Source: Pseudoruegeria sp. SHC-113 (GTDB lineage Bacteria > Pseudomonadota > Alphaproteobacteria > Rhodobacterales > Rhodobacteraceae). From it: a stretch of DNA of 64,000 bases. Positions within the stretch are counted from its first letter, which is position 1. The number at the start of each line of letters is the position of its first letter. Positions 16,152 through 25,638 of this stretch are shown piece by piece. The notes beneath the pieces are model-generated. The model worked only from the letters and a program-made list of their open reading frames with translations. It did not search any database and was not told the origin of the DNA. The translations under genes were made by a program, and so were the position numbers. The DNA lies in assembly GCF_025376885.1 (NCBI RefSeq), contig NZ_JAHUBR010000001.1, forward strand, positions 1,860,001-1,924,000, in the 5' to 3' direction.

Positions 16152-17186
16152 TCAGGCGCAGATGGCGACGTCTTCCTTGAAGGCCGGCGCGGTCATATGG
16201 GCAACGCATGCTGCTTCGAAACCACGCAGCGTGGCGTGGGAATCGGGGCGGGTGCAGAGCGTGTTCTGGGTGTCCGGGCAGAAGATCTGGGAGAAGTCCG
16301 CCCGCGCGGTCTCCGACAGCCAGGCCAGGTTGCGACGGCTCGGTTGGAAGGATTCCGCTGCGAGCCCCTCCGCGACGAGCACGGCATGGGAATCGCACAG
16401 CACGTGGAAATATTCGACCCTGTCCCGTTTTTCCCTGTATCCGCAGTGATCGGCGAGGATATGGGCGGGCACGAAGGCGGCAGACACGCCTGCAAACAGT
16501 TCGACGGCAGACCCTTCGAGCAGAATCTTGTGCGGCGGTGACACGCGCAGGTCGCGGTGTGGCAGGCCCGCGCCCAAGGCGTGGGCGGGAATGACGACGG
16601 GTTGAACCGACGGATGCAGCGCGGTGTCGTTTCCACCGTGCACGGAACACCCGACCCAGAGCACGGTCGCCGTTTTGCCGTCCGCCGTGGACACGAGGGT
16701 TCCGGGTGTCAGGGCTTCGATCGCGACCTCGCCTGATGGTGTCTGTATCATCGTGCCGCGGCCGAAGCAGACACTCGCGGTCGTCGTGACATCCACGCCC
16801 TCGATGGCATGGGCCCCGTTGGGGAAAGCATCCATCGTGGCAAAACTGGCGGAACCGTCGAGCAGGAAGAAGAAGCGCTGCCCCGTCTCTGTGGTGATCA
16901 CCATGATAGGTTCACCGCGCAGATCCTCGCCGTTCACATTCGAAAGCTTGTTGGTGCTGGGCAAAAGGCCGGAGAACTCGACCGTGAAGGTCATTTCCAC
17001 ACCATCCACGAGCACCACCGTGTCCGGGTCCGGCTGGCCACTGTTGTAATCGAGGCTGAGGTCGCCGCCATCCGTGGGCTGGAACTCAAGCTGCACGACA
17101 GGCTGTTTCGACGTGCCTTGTGCGTTGAGCTCGGAATTGTTGGCCGAACTGCTGTCCCCGCGGGCATAGAAAACGTTGTTGGTCAT
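16152..17186 (-). CDS. Hint-domain (Hedgehog/intein-like) protein
   Basis: 344-residue protein of the Rhodobacteraceae Hint family. The N-terminal 135 residues are a beta-rich, unassigned domain (MTNNVFYARGDSSSANNSEL at the start). The C-terminal Hint domain starts at SVCFGRGTMIQTPSGEVAIEAL with the reactive cysteine near 140, has DLRVSPPHKILL (the block-B-type histidine) and YFHVLCDSHAVLVAEGL. No signal peptide is evident. There is no C-terminal His-Asn and no C-extein, so it is not a splicing intein. Function is unknown; self-cleavage to release the N-terminal part is possible. It is convergent with tgt and shares architecture with the protein at the right edge. Confidence 0.82.
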   Translation of the reverse strand: MTNNVFYARGDSSSANNSELNAQGTSKQPVVQLEFQPTDGGDLSLDYNSGQPDPDTVVLVDGVEMTFTVEFSGLLPSTNKLSNVNGEDLRGEPIMVITTETGQRFFFLLDGSASFATMDAFPNGAHAIEGVDVTTTASVCFGRGTMIQTPSGEVAIEALTPGTLVSTADGKTATVLWVGCSVHGGNDTALHPSVQPVVIPAHALGAGLPHRDLRVSPPHKILLEGSAVELFAGVSAAFVPAHILADHCGYREKRDRVEYFHVLCDSHAVLVAEGLAAESFQPSRRNLAWLSETARADFSQIFCPDTQNTLCTRPDSHATLRGFEAACVAHMTAPAFKEDVAICA

Positions 17187-17356
17187 GTCGGGTGCGCTGC
17201 CTCGGAGCCAAGTGTTTCATTTTGCTTTGGATCCCTCGTTAGCGGGACACTGTGGCGAATCTTGGGCTTTCGTTTCTTGCCCGGGGTGAAACGCATTCAG
17301 CCCTTGCTCCTGTGAAACCCAAAGGGCATTGTGAACGCCAAGCCGGAGCCGCGTGC

Positions 17357-17384
17357 CTTGAAACGCGCGCGTTTACTCCCAGTT
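17357..17384 (+). promoter_or_regulatory. Sigma-32-like heat-shock promoter of lon
   Basis: CTTGAAA, 13-base spacer, TCCCAGTT. The first element equals the heat-shock -35 consensus; the second matches CCCCATNT at six of seven defined positions if pairing is counted from 17377. It would give a leader of about 70 bases before lon. Confidence 0.5.
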
Positions 17385-17458
17385 AAATAAGCCTGACAGG
17401 AGAGGGCATCGGTTGCCGCCATGCGGGGCCTCGCCCTCTTGCCAAAAAAGGAAAATAC

Positions 17459-19864
17459 ATGCCCGAGCAATCGATTCAGACCTTCCCCGTTCTGCCGCTG
17501 CGCGACATCGTGGTCTTTCCCCACATGATCGTTCCGCTCTTCGTTGGGCGCGAGAAAAGCGTGCGGGCGCTGGAAGAGGTCATGCAGGATGACAAACAGA
17601 TCCTGCTTTCCAGCCAGATTGACCCGGCGGAGGATGATCCGGCCGCCGATGGCATCTACAAGGTCGGCGTGCTGGCCAATGTGCTGCAGCTGCTGAAGCT
17701 GCCCGATGGCACCGTGAAGGTGCTTGTGGAGGGCCGTTCGCGCGTGCAGATCACCGGCTTCGTGGAAAACCCCGATTTCTTCGAGGCCAGCGCCGAAGTG
17801 CTGCCCGAGGAACTGGGCGACGAGACCACGATCACCGCGCTGCTGCGTTCGGTGGCCGAGGAATTCGAACGCTACGCCAAGGTGCGGAAGAATATCCCCG
17901 AAGAGGCGCTCGCCGCCGTGGCCGAGACCCGCGAGGCTGACAAGCTGGCCGATCTGGTGTCGGGCCATCTCGGGATCGAGGTGGACCAGAAGCAGGAGCT
18001 GCTGGAGACGCTTTCCGTGGCCGAGCGGCTGGAGAAGGTCTTTGGCCTGATGCAGGGCGAAATGAGCGTTCTGCAGGTCGAGAAAAAGATCAAGACGCGC
18101 GTCAAATCTCAGATGGAGCGCACCCAGCGCGAATATTACCTGAATGAGCAGATGAAGGCCATTCAGAAGGAGCTGGGCGATGGCGAGGACGGCGAAGGCG
18201 AGATTGCCGAGCTGGAAGCCAAGATCGCCGAAACCAAGCTCTCCAAGGAAGCGCGCGAGAAGGTCGAGGGCGAGCTGAAGAAGCTCAAGAACATGTCCCC
18301 GATGAGCGCCGAGGCCACCGTGGTGCGCAACTATCTGGATTGGATCCTCTCCATCCCGTGGGGCGACAAATCGCGGGTGAAGAAGGATCTCGGCCGCGCG
18401 CAGGAAATCCTCGATACCGATCACTACGGGCTTGAGAAGGTCAAGGAACGCATCGTCGAATATCTCGCCGTGCAGCAGCGCTCCAAGAAGCTGAAGGGGC
18501 CGATCCTCTGCCTCGTCGGCCCTCCGGGTGTGGGTAAAACCTCGCTCGGCAAGAGTGTGGCCAAGGCGACGGGGCGTGAGTTCATCCGTATTTCGCTGGG
18601 CGGCGTGCGCGATGAGAGCGAGATCCGTGGCCACCGCCGCACCTATATCGGCTCCATGCCCGGCAAGATCATCCAGGCGCTGAAGAAAGCCAAAACGACG
18701 AACCCGCTGATCCTGCTCGATGAAATCGACAAGATGGGCCAGGATTTCCGCGGCGATCCCGCCTCGGCGATGCTGGAAGTGCTCGACCCGGAACAGAACG
18801 GCACCTTCGTGGACCACTACCTTGAGGTGGAATACGATCTCTCCAACGTCATGTTCCTGACGACGGCGAACTCCTACAACATGCCCGGCCCGCTGCTGGA
18901 CCGGATGGAGATCATTTCGCTGGCCGGGTACACCGAGGACGAAAAGCGCGAGATCGCCAAGCAGCACCTGATCGACAAACAGGTCAAGAACCACGGGTTG
19001 CGCAAGTCCGAGTTCGCGATTTCCGATGAGGCCCTGCAGGAGATCATCCGCACCTACACCCGCGAGGCGGGCGTGCGGAATCTTGAGCGCGAGCTCGCGA
19101 AGCTCACGCGCAAGGCGGTGACGAAGATCGTCAAGAAGGAAGTCGATCAGGTGGAAGTCTCCGAGGACAATCTGGAAGATTTCCTCGGTGTGAAGAAGTT
19201 CCGCTATGGGCTTGCTGAGAAGGACGATCAGGTCGGCGTGGTGACGGGCCTTGCCTGGACCTCCGTGGGCGGTGATCTGCTCTCGATCGAGGCGCTGAAG
19301 CTGCCCGGCAAGGGGCGGATGAAGACCACCGGCAAGCTGGGCGAAGTGATGAAGGAATCCATCGATGCCGCGGCAAGCTACGTGCGTTCCATCAGCCCGG
19401 AGATCGGGGTGAAGCCGCCGGAGTTCGAAAAAATCGACATCCACGTGCACGTGCCGGATGGCGCAACGCCCAAGGATGGCCCCTCTGCCGGCCTTGCCAT
19501 GGTGACCTCCATCGTCTCCGTGCTCACCGGCATCCCGGTGCGCAAGGATATCGCGATGACGGGTGAGGTCTCGCTGCGCGGCAACGCGATGCCCATCGGC
19601 GGGCTGAAAGAGAAGCTTCTGGCGGCCCTGCGTGGCGGCATCAAGACGGTGCTGATCCCGGAAGAAAACGCCAAGGATCTGGCCGAGATCCCGGACAATG
19701 TGAAGGACGGGCTCGAGATCGTGCCGGTCACGCATGTTTCGGAAGTTCTCAAGCGCGCGCTGGTACGGATGCCGGAAGCCGTGGAATGGGATGAGGCCGC
19801 CGAGGCCGCCAAGGCGGCGGCGCTCTCGGAGGCCGGCAAGGCCGGTGCGGCAACCGCCCATTGA
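17459..19864 (+). CDS. lon: ATP-dependent protease Lon
   Basis: 801-residue cytosolic LonA protease that degrades misfolded and regulatory proteins. Domains in order are the N-terminal substrate domain ([19 protein letters not shown]), a long coiled coil near 190-270 ([20 protein letters not shown]), the AAA+ module with Walker [10 protein letters not shown] and Walker [11 protein letters not shown], and the protease domain with catalytic Ser676 in [10 protein letters not shown] and Lys719 in [11 protein letters not shown]. It ends in an alanine-rich tail ([17 protein letters not shown]). The upstream region holds a heat-shock-like promoter. It is followed by a strong terminator and an HU-like gene, a common lon neighbour. 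Confidence 0.98.
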   Translation: MPEQSIQTFPVLPLRDIVVFPHMIVPLFVGREKSVRALEEVMQDDKQILLSSQIDPAEDDPAADGIYKVGVLANVLQLLKLPDGTVKVLVEGRSRVQITGFVENPDFFEASAEVLPEELGDETTITALLRSVAEEFERYAKVRKNIPEEALAAVAETREADKLADLVSGHLGIEVDQKQELLETLSVAERLEKVFGLMQGEMSVLQVEKKIKTRVKSQMERTQREYYLNEQMKAIQKELGDGEDGEGEIAELEAKIAETKLSKEAREKVEGELKKLKNMSPMSAEATVVRNYLDWILSIPWGDKSRVKKDLGRAQEILDTDHYGLEKVKERIVEYLAVQQRSKKLKGPILCLVGPPGVGKTSLGKSVAKATGREFIRISLGGVRDESEIRGHRRTYIGSMPGKIIQALKKAKTTNPLILLDEIDKMGQDFRGDPASAMLEVLDPEQNGTFVDHYLEVEYDLSNVMFLTTANSYNMPGPLLDRMEIISLAGYTEDEKREIAKQHLIDKQVKNHGLRKSEFAISDEALQEIIRTYTREAGVRNLERELAKLTRKAVTKIVKKEVDQVEVSEDNLEDFLGVKKFRYGLAEKDDQVGVVTGLAWTSVGGDLLSIEALKLPGKGRMKTTGKLGEVMKESIDAAASYVRSISPEIGVKPPEFEKIDIHVHVPDGATPKDGPSAGLAMVTSIVSVLTGIPVRKDIAMTGEVSLRGNAMPIGGLKEKLLAALRGGIKTVLIPEENAKDLAEIPDNVKDGLEIVPVTHVSEVLKRALVRMPEAVEWDEAAEAAKAAALSEAGKAGAATAH

Positions 19865-19888
19865 GCTGATCCCTGTAAGACTGGTGAG

Positions 19889-19916
19889 AATGGCGCCTTC
19901 GGGCGCCATTTTCTTT
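19889..19916 (+). terminator. Terminator of lon
   Basis: Perfect 9-base stem AATGGCGCC / GGCGCCATT with a TTCG loop, followed by TTCTTT; 25 bases after the lon stop. Confidence 0.88.
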
Positions 19917-20027
19917 GGCACCGGCGCCCTGATTGGCGCTGCCTCCCATGACATTTCGTGACCTGCTCCGTGGCCTGTGGTATCCAAGGCCCGAAGGGAA
20001 GTTCCCTTTGCAAACAGGAGACAAAAC

Positions 20028-20336
20028 ATGTCTGACGAGGAAGAGCAGGGCGCGGCACAGGCAGGGGCCGTTCTGAACCGCAAGGAGCTGCTGGAGCGCG
20101 TGGCCGCAGAGGCTGACACCCGCAAGCAGATCGCGCGCCCCATCGTAGAAGCGATGCTCACGGTGCTCGGCAAGGCGCTGGCCAATGGCGAGGAGATCAA
20201 CCTTCCGCCGATGGGTAATATCAAGGTCAAACGCACCGACGACAACGAGAAAGCCCTCGTGGTTCACGCCCGAATCCGGCAATCGAAATCTTCCGAAGAA
20301 AATGTGGATTCGGAGGTTGCAGAAGCTTCCGAGTAG
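20028..20336 (+). CDS. HU-family DNA-binding protein
   Basis: 102-residue HU/IHF-like nucleoid protein. The core LNRKELLERVAAEADTRKQIARPIVEAMLTVLGKAL gives the helical dimerisation part and GEEINLPPMGNIKVKR the start of the beta arm. It is flanked by acidic tails at both ends (MSDEEEQG and SEENVDSEVAEASE), and the DNA-contacting arm is shorter and lacks the usual proline tip, so it is divergent from canonical HU. The ATG at 20028 follows AGGAGA. It lies directly upstream of tRNA-Val with 19 bases between and may be cotranscribed with it. Confidence 0.85.
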   Translation: MSDEEEQGAAQAGAVLNRKELLERVAAEADTRKQIARPIVEAMLTVLGKALANGEEINLPPMGNIKVKRTDDNEKALVVHARIRQSKSSEENVDSEVAEASE

Positions 20337-20355
20337 CGCTAAATAGCGCGTCACC

Positions 20356-20430
20356 GGGTGATTAGCTCAGTGGTAGAGCGCTTCGTTCACATCGAAGATG
20401 TCAGGAGTTCAAATCTCTTATCACCCACCA
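20356..20430 (+). tRNA. tRNA-Val (anticodon CAC)
   Basis: 75 bases. Acceptor GGGTGAT pairs with ATCACCC, discriminator A and encoded CCA end. The anticodon arm is CTTCG-TTCACAT-CGAAG, placing CAC at positions 34-36. The D arm (TTAGCTCAGTGGTAGAGC) and T arm (GGAGTTCAAATCTC) are normal. Confidence 0.95.
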
Positions 20431-20439
20431 CTATTCGGT

Positions 20440-20477
20440 AAAAAAGGCGCTCCCCCAACGGGTTGAGCGCCTTTTTT
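20440..20477. terminator. Bidirectional terminator after tRNA-Val(CAC)
   Basis: A 13-base perfect stem (A6-GGCGCTC and GAGCGCC-T6) with a 12-base loop. T tracts on both strands let it end both the HU/tRNA transcript and the convergent FabD-like gene at 20512. Confidence 0.9.
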
Positions 20478-20511
20478 CATGTGTGTTTGGGCCATGGTTG
20501 CAGGCGCAGCC

Positions 20512-21549
20512 TCAGGAGGCGGCCACCTGCCGTCGGTCGGCTTCCACACCCATCGCGTAGAGAACGGGCGCTTTGCCCTGCCGGGCTTTGAAGCTCGCCT
20601 TGTCGCCCATCCCGCGCCAGGTCAGCCCGCAGAGGCTTTGACCGATGGCCCCTCCCAGCGTGGTGCCGGGGCCGAGCAGGATGAAGCAATCGGGCATGAC
20701 CTCCCGCGCGCCCGTGCGCAGGGCGTTGGTGAGGCTGTAGGGCTCCAGCACCTGCGTGCCGAGTGTGTAGCGGCGCAGGGCGTCCAGATCGCAATGGGGC
20801 GGCTGCCAGAGCGCGCCGCGCCCGTCGATCAGAGGCAGGGCAGGCTGCTGGTAGGGCAGATCGGCGAGCGCCTGCTGGCCTTCCTGCGCCACGGGGGCCT
20901 GTAGAGGGCTGTGAAAGGCGGCGTGGTTGGGCAGGCGCATCGGGAACTTGCCCTGCCGGGGCGGGGCTTCGGCTTCAAACCGGGCAAGGCCATCCTCATT
21001 GCCTGCGACAACGAGCATCCCGCCCAGATCGATCGACACGCAGAGCCGCGCGCCGCCGCGCCCGTCAACCGCCGCGATCAGATCCAGAAGCCGCGCTTTC
21101 TCGCCGGGAATCGCCTGCCAGTCCTCGTCAACGAAAGGGGTGATCAGCTGCCCGCCGATCAAGTGGCGCTGCATCAGGCGGCCCATGGTGTCGGCGAGCC
21201 GGAAGCCCTCAGGGGCGGGCAGCGCGCCGGCGCAGGTGAGCGCGATGTACCAACCCATGGAATTGCCGGTGACGGCTAGGATCTCTGTCTGGCGCTGGTC
21301 GATGTCGAGGAAATCGAGGTAGGCGCAGGCGTGGATCAGCGCGGAGGCGTGATCGCCGCGCGTGTGCAGGTTTGCGGAGAATCCGGTGCCGGAATCAAGT
21401 TCGGTGAGTGTGGGCAGGCCCGCCGCCCGGCGCTGCGCGTCAAAGCCTGCGATGATCCCGGCCTTGTCCGCGTGGTGGCGGGCCAAATAGCCGTGTTCGG
21501 GCCGGTTGTAGGTGCCGCGCCCCGGCGCGATGACGATGGCGCTCCGCAT
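20512..21549 (-). CDS. FabD-like acyltransferase-domain protein
   Basis: 345-residue protein of the acyl-CoA:ACP acyltransferase fold. It has the nucleophile elbow GNSMG (Ser97) and the catalytic-histidine motif NHAAFHSPL, as in malonyl-CoA:ACP transacylases, and ends FILLGPGTTLGGAIGQSL, the usual C-terminal loop. It differs from housekeeping FabD: the start reads IVIAPGRGTYNRPEHGY rather than FVFPGQGSQ, and the body is longer, so acyl and acceptor specificity are open. The ATG at 21549 lies one base after the stop of the fused E1 gene, so the pair is a tight two-gene unit and may act in one pathway loading a branched or keto-acid-derived acyl group. Confidence 0.75.
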   Translation of the reverse strand: MRSAIVIAPGRGTYNRPEHGYLARHHADKAGIIAGFDAQRRAAGLPTLTELDSGTGFSANLHTRGDHASALIHACAYLDFLDIDQRQTEILAVTGNSMGWYIALTCAGALPAPEGFRLADTMGRLMQRHLIGGQLITPFVDEDWQAIPGEKARLLDLIAAVDGRGGARLCVSIDLGGMLVVAGNEDGLARFEAEAPPRQGKFPMRLPNHAAFHSPLQAPVAQEGQQALADLPYQQPALPLIDGRGALWQPPHCDLDALRRYTLGTQVLEPYSLTNALRTGAREVMPDCFILLGPGTTLGGAIGQSLCGLTWRGMGDKASFKARQGKAPVLYAMGVEADRRQVAAS

Positions 21550-21550
21550 C

Positions 21551-23731
21551 TCACGCGCCCTCCCAGAGCTTGCGCGCTGCCGCCACGATGGAGGCGCGCG
21601 ACGGCATGGTGGCGGCATAGGCCGGGCCGGTGGCGATGAAACTGTCCTCCGCGGCGATGCGGGCGTGGGGCAGGGCGCTGTGTTCGGACAGCAAGGCCAT
21701 CAGCGCTTCCGACAGGCTACCTATCTGGCGGCACTCATCCACGATCAGCACCTTCTCGGCCCCTTCCAGTGCGGCGAGGATGCCCTCCACGGGCAGGGGC
21801 GCGAGCCAGCGCAGATCGATCACGCGGGCCGCGATGCCCTGCTCTCGCAGATCCACCTGCGCCTGACGGCTCAGGTAGCGCCCGTTGCCATAGGTGAGGA
21901 TCGCCAGCGGTCCGTCGCCCTCCACACCTACCTCGCCAAGCGCGATGCGCTGATCCGGCGCGGGGGAGGGGCGCAGCCAGCCGCCGTCTTTCTCGGCCAG
22001 CAGATCGCGCATCGGGTAGAGAGCGATGGGCTCCAGAAACACCACCACGCGCTGCTCTTCGCGCGCCAGCCGCAGGCATTCGCGCAGCATCATCGCGGCG
22101 TCATCCCCTGCCGAGGGGCAGGCGATGATCACGCCGGGAATGTCGCGCAGCACGGCGAATGAATTGTCGTTGTGGAAATGGCCGCCAAAGCCCTTCTGAT
22201 AGCCCAACCCCGCGATGCGCAGCACCATCGGGTTGGTGAACTGCCCATTGGAGAAGAAGGGCAGCGTGGCGGCCTCGCCCCGGATCTGATCCTCGGCGTT
22301 GTGCAGATAGGCGAGGAACTGGATTTCCGGCACCGGGATAAACCCGTTGTGCGCCATGCCGATGGCAAGGCCGAGGATGGACTGCTCATCCAGCAGCGTG
22401 TCGATCACGCGGTCGGGGCCGAAGCGCTCAGTGAGCTTCTGGCTCACGCCGTAGACACCGCCCTTCCGGCCCACATCCTCCCCCATCATTACGATCTCAT
22501 CGTGGCTGAGCATGGCATCGGTGAGCGCCCAGTTGATCAGCTTGGCCATCGGCTGCGGGCTGTCCATCGCCTTGAGATCACTGCCAAAAGTCTGCGCGCG
22601 AGCTTCGGGCGTGGGGCCGTTTCCAGGCGGGCAGACACGCCCCGCCGGGATCAGGCTCGCCATCACTTGCTCTGCGGTTTGCAGACGGGGGCGGGTGATC
22701 ACCTCGGCGGCGACGCGGGCGCATTGGGCCTCGGTGTTCTCGTAGATCGCCAGTACGCCCGCCGCATCCAGCGCGCCGCTTTCGATCAGGTGGCGGGCGG
22801 AGTGCAGCAGGGGATCGTCGGCCTCCCAGCCCTCAAACACCTCCTTGGGCAGGTAGGCCTGCTGCAGATCGCTGCCGGCATGGCCGTAGAGGCGTACGGT
22901 GGAGAGATGCAGGAAGGCGGGCTTGCGCCGCGCGCGCACATAGGCGGCGGCTTCTCTTGCGGCGGCATGGGCCTCGGCCATGTCGAGCCCTGAAGCCGCG
23001 AAATACTTCAGGCCCGGGCGCTGCGCGAAATTCGCCTTGATCCAGCCTGCGGGCGTGCGGGTCGAAATGCCGATGCCGTTGTCTTCGCAAACAAAAAGCA
23101 GGGGCAGGGGGATCGACTGGTAGCTCGTCCAGGCGGCGGTATTGAAGGCCCCTTGCGCGGTGGAGTGGTTGGCCGAGGCATCCCCGAAGGAGCACACCAC
23201 CAGCCCGTCGTCGGCCAGCACGCGGTGGGCGGGCGCGTGGCGGCGGGCAAGGCCAATGGAATAGGCCGCGCCCACGGCCTTGGGCAGGTGGCTGGCGATC
23301 GTAGAGGTCTGCGGCGGGATCATCAGCGCCTTGGAGCCCAGCACCTTGTGCCGCCCGCCGGAGATCGGATCCTCCACGGAGGTGGCAAAGCTCAGAAGCA
23401 TATCCCAGGCCGGGGTGCTGCCCGGCACCTGACTCGCGCGCATCGTCTGGAAGGCGCCGTCGCGGTAGTGCAGGAAGGCCATGTCGTCGGGGCGCAGGGC
23501 GGCGGCCACGGCGGCCATGCCCTCGTGGCCGGACGAGCCGATGGTGTAATAGCCTTGCCCTTCCGCCTGCATCTTGCGGGAGCGGCGATCGAGGTTGCGC
23601 GACAGGCATTGCGCGCGGAAGATCGCCACCGCCTGCTGCGGCGACAGCTTGGCCGTGCCCGCGGCTTGAGGGAAATCGCCCGCCATCACCCGCCTGCGAA
23701 AGGTGGCATCCACCACGTCTGCCCGGTCCAT
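21551..23731 (-). CDS. Fused alpha-beta E1 2-oxoacid dehydrogenase (thiamine diphosphate)
   Basis: 726-residue single chain. The first half (about 30-350) is an E1-alpha domain (GYYTIGSSGHEGMAAVAAAL, FLHYRDGAFQ, thiamine diphosphate motif beginning SFGDASANHS with Asp184 and ending EDNGIGIS with Asn218). The second half (about 390-720) is E1-beta (MMGEDVGRKGGVYGVSQKL, LLDEQSILGLAIGMA, GGHFHNDNSFA, IDLRWLAPLPV, DECRQIGSLSEAL). Alpha and beta are normally separate genes in branched-chain and pyruvate E1 enzymes of this class. The third residue of the GDG motif is alanine here. No E2 acyltransferase is adjacent; an E3 (lpdA) lies 31 kb away. The ATG at 23731 gives a complete E1-alpha start. Confidence 0.88.
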   Translation of the reverse strand: MDRADVVDATFRRRVMAGDFPQAAGTAKLSPQQAVAIFRAQCLSRNLDRRSRKMQAEGQGYYTIGSSGHEGMAAVAAALRPDDMAFLHYRDGAFQTMRASQVPGSTPAWDMLLSFATSVEDPISGGRHKVLGSKALMIPPQTSTIASHLPKAVGAAYSIGLARRHAPAHRVLADDGLVVCSFGDASANHSTAQGAFNTAAWTSYQSIPLPLLFVCEDNGIGISTRTPAGWIKANFAQRPGLKYFAASGLDMAEAHAAAREAAAYVRARRKPAFLHLSTVRLYGHAGSDLQQAYLPKEVFEGWEADDPLLHSARHLIESGALDAAGVLAIYENTEAQCARVAAEVITRPRLQTAEQVMASLIPAGRVCPPGNGPTPEARAQTFGSDLKAMDSPQPMAKLINWALTDAMLSHDEIVMMGEDVGRKGGVYGVSQKLTERFGPDRVIDTLLDEQSILGLAIGMAHNGFIPVPEIQFLAYLHNAEDQIRGEAATLPFFSNGQFTNPMVLRIAGLGYQKGFGGHFHNDNSFAVLRDIPGVIIACPSAGDDAAMMLRECLRLAREEQRVVVFLEPIALYPMRDLLAEKDGGWLRPSPAPDQRIALGEVGVEGDGPLAILTYGNGRYLSRQAQVDLREQGIAARVIDLRWLAPLPVEGILAALEGAEKVLIVDECRQIGSLSEALMALLSEHSALPHARIAAEDSFIATGPAYAATMPSRASIVAAARKLWEGA

Positions 23732-23836
23732 CCCGATCCTGCCTGTTCCCGCGCTGAAACTTGTCCTGTCAGGCTAGGGCAGGGCCGTGGCCCGCGCCAT
23801 CGCTATTGCGGAATGGCACCATGACAAAGCGGCAGA

Positions 23837-23863
23837 GCCCCGCCGCGCGACGGGGCATTTTTT
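23837..23863 (+). terminator. Terminator-like hairpin with no obvious gene in front
   Basis: GCCCCG / CGGGGC stem, 8-base loop, then A-T6, 43 bases before tRNA-Val(TAC). The only frame in front on this strand is a 23-codon ATG frame that also runs through the hairpin. It may end a short untranslated RNA starting near 23760-23800. Confidence 0.4.
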
Positions 23864-23905
23864 CGGTTGCACAGGCTTTCGCGCCGCACTAAACAGCGGC
23901 GCATC

Positions 23906-23981
<76 letters not shown>

Positions 23982-24036
23982 TTCCCCCTTCGATATCTTG
24001 CCGAACGCGCCCTATTCGCCAGGGCTGATGTGCCTG

Positions 24037-24258
24037 TCAGGGCAGCAGCAGATCCGCGCCTGCGGGGCCGAGGTTGGGCTGGGCCGCCGCGACATTCGGG
24101 GCCACGTAGCGCGCGGGCTGGGCCGGGGCGTTCTGCACGGCGCTCTGCCCGGCAAACATGGTGGCTGCCCCTTGCGAGGAGGGCACCGTGAGCGTCGTCG
24201 TCGGCCCGCCGCAAGCGGCCAGCAGGCAGGTGGTGGCAAGTGCAATCCGGATCTTCAT
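24037..24258 (-). CDS. Small predicted lipoprotein
   Basis: 73 residues. Signal sequence MKIRIALATTCLLAACGG ends in a lipobox LAAC, so Cys16 should be lipidated and the protein anchored in the membrane. The mature part is low-complexity, rich in Ala, Pro, Gln, Thr and Val with no recognised domain. An in-frame open stretch continues upstream but the lipobox start at 24258 is much more convincing. It is divergent from the pirin gene, with about 270 bases between them that contain no other convincing gene. Function unknown. Confidence 0.65.
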   Translation of the reverse strand: MKIRIALATTCLLAACGGPTTTLTVPSSQGAATMFAGQSAVQNAPAQPARYVAPNVAAAQPNLGPAGADLLLP

Positions 24259-24527
24259 GGTGAAATTCCCCAACTCAAACAACAGGGTCCAGTATCGCGC
24301 TTGTCGAAATTCAGTCAATGAAATGCCACGAAATCGCCCCAATTCGAGGCGCTCGGGGCCTGTAAGGTGGACAAAGCCGCTCAACGGGCCGGATTGTTTC
24401 CTGCGCCAAGCGCCCGCCCATGAGTCTGCACTGTGCAGGGCCACACAGCGCCTGTGTCTGCATCGGGCTTTCAACGCAGCGCCCGCGCCGTACATGATAA
24501 AGTACGAAAAGCAGATAGGAGCACGCC

Positions 24528-25484
24528 ATGAGCTGGAACCCGGCCCTTGATCCAGATTGCCCCACAGGCGATGCGGTGGATGCCATCGACACGCTGATCG
24601 TGCCCCGCGCGCGTGATCTAGGCGGCTTTGAAGTGCGCCGGGCGCTGCCCGCGCCGGAGCGCCAGATGGTGGGGCCTTTCATTTTCTTCGACCAGATGGG
24701 CCCGGCGGAGTTTCTGTCGGGGCAGGGGATCGACGTGCGCCCGCATCCCCATATTGGGCTAGCGACGGTCACCTATCTGTTCTCCGGCAAGATCCACCAC
24801 CGGGATTCGCTGGGCACCAACCAGTGGATCGAGGAGGGTGCGGTGAACTGGATGGTGGCCGGAAACGGCATCACCCATTCCGAGCGCATCGACGAGGAGG
24901 TGCGCAAGCAGCCGCAGCTGCTCTCCGGCATTCAGACATGGGTGGCGCTGCCTGAAGATCGCGAGGATGATCCAGCCGCCTTCGTTCATGCGCCGAAGGC
25001 CGAACTTCCGGAACTCGAAGGCGAAGGCAAGCAGGTGCGGCTGATCCTAGGCACCGCCTGGGGCGAAACCGCGCCTGTGCCGGTGGCGAGCGAGATGTTC
25101 TATGCCGACGCGGTGCTGGCCGCCGGGGCCTCCATTCCTCTGCCCGATGATCACGAGGATCGCGGCGTTTACGTGCTTGAAGGCGAGGTCGAGGTGGCCG
25201 GAGCCCGCTATGCGGCGGGGAGGATGATGATCTTCCGCCCCGGAGATCGCATTTCCTTGCGGGCTGGCGCGCAAGGGGCGCGGGTGATGTTGCTGGGCGG
25301 TGAAACCTTGAACGGGCCGCGCTATATCTGGTGGAATTTCGTCTCATCTTCGAAGGAGAAGATCGAAGCCGCCAAGGAGGCCTGGCGCGCGGGCGATTGG
25401 CAAAATGGCCGCTTCCAGCTGCCCCCCGACGACGCCGGAGAGTTCATTCCCCTGCCCGAACAGGTGGGCCGGATTCGAGGCTAG
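24528..25484 (+). CDS. Pirin-family cupin protein
   Basis: 318-residue two-cupin protein. The metal-binding N-terminal cupin shows VGPFIFFDQMGPAEF, RPHPHIGLATVTYLFSGKIHHRDSLG and MVAGNGITHSER, carrying the usual three histidines and a glutamate in SERIDEE. The second cupin includes RGVYVLEGEVEVAG and the conserved GPRYIWWNFVSSSKEKI. Pirins of this length include quercetinase-like enzymes and redox-linked regulators; the substrate is not predictable. The ATG at 24528 is preceded by AGGAGC. It is a single gene between the lipoprotein and the tRNA-Asp pair. Confidence 0.93.
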   Translation: MSWNPALDPDCPTGDAVDAIDTLIVPRARDLGGFEVRRALPAPERQMVGPFIFFDQMGPAEFLSGQGIDVRPHPHIGLATVTYLFSGKIHHRDSLGTNQWIEEGAVNWMVAGNGITHSERIDEEVRKQPQLLSGIQTWVALPEDREDDPAAFVHAPKAELPELEGEGKQVRLILGTAWGETAPVPVASEMFYADAVLAAGASIPLPDDHEDRGVYVLEGEVEVAGARYAAGRMMIFRPGDRISLRAGAQGARVMLLGGETLNGPRYIWWNFVSSSKEKIEAAKEAWRAGDWQNGRFQLPPDDAGEFIPLPEQVGRIRG

Positions 25485-25638
25485 CGCCGCCCGCCCCGGT
25501 GGTGCTGCCGGGGCCTTGCCGCAGGGGCAGGGAAAAAACCGCGAGAGCGGCGATTTTTTTGCCAATAGGCCGCTTGACGCCGCCCAGCACCACGCATAAA
25601 ACCCCCCTCACGCCGGGCGATGCCCGGGGCACAGAGGA

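Noticed and set aside
16152-17186. Hint protein as an intein insertion in a host gene
   Set aside because: The Hint domain is C-terminal with no C-extein, no His-Asn end and no homing endonuclease, and the N-terminal part is not a known enzyme.
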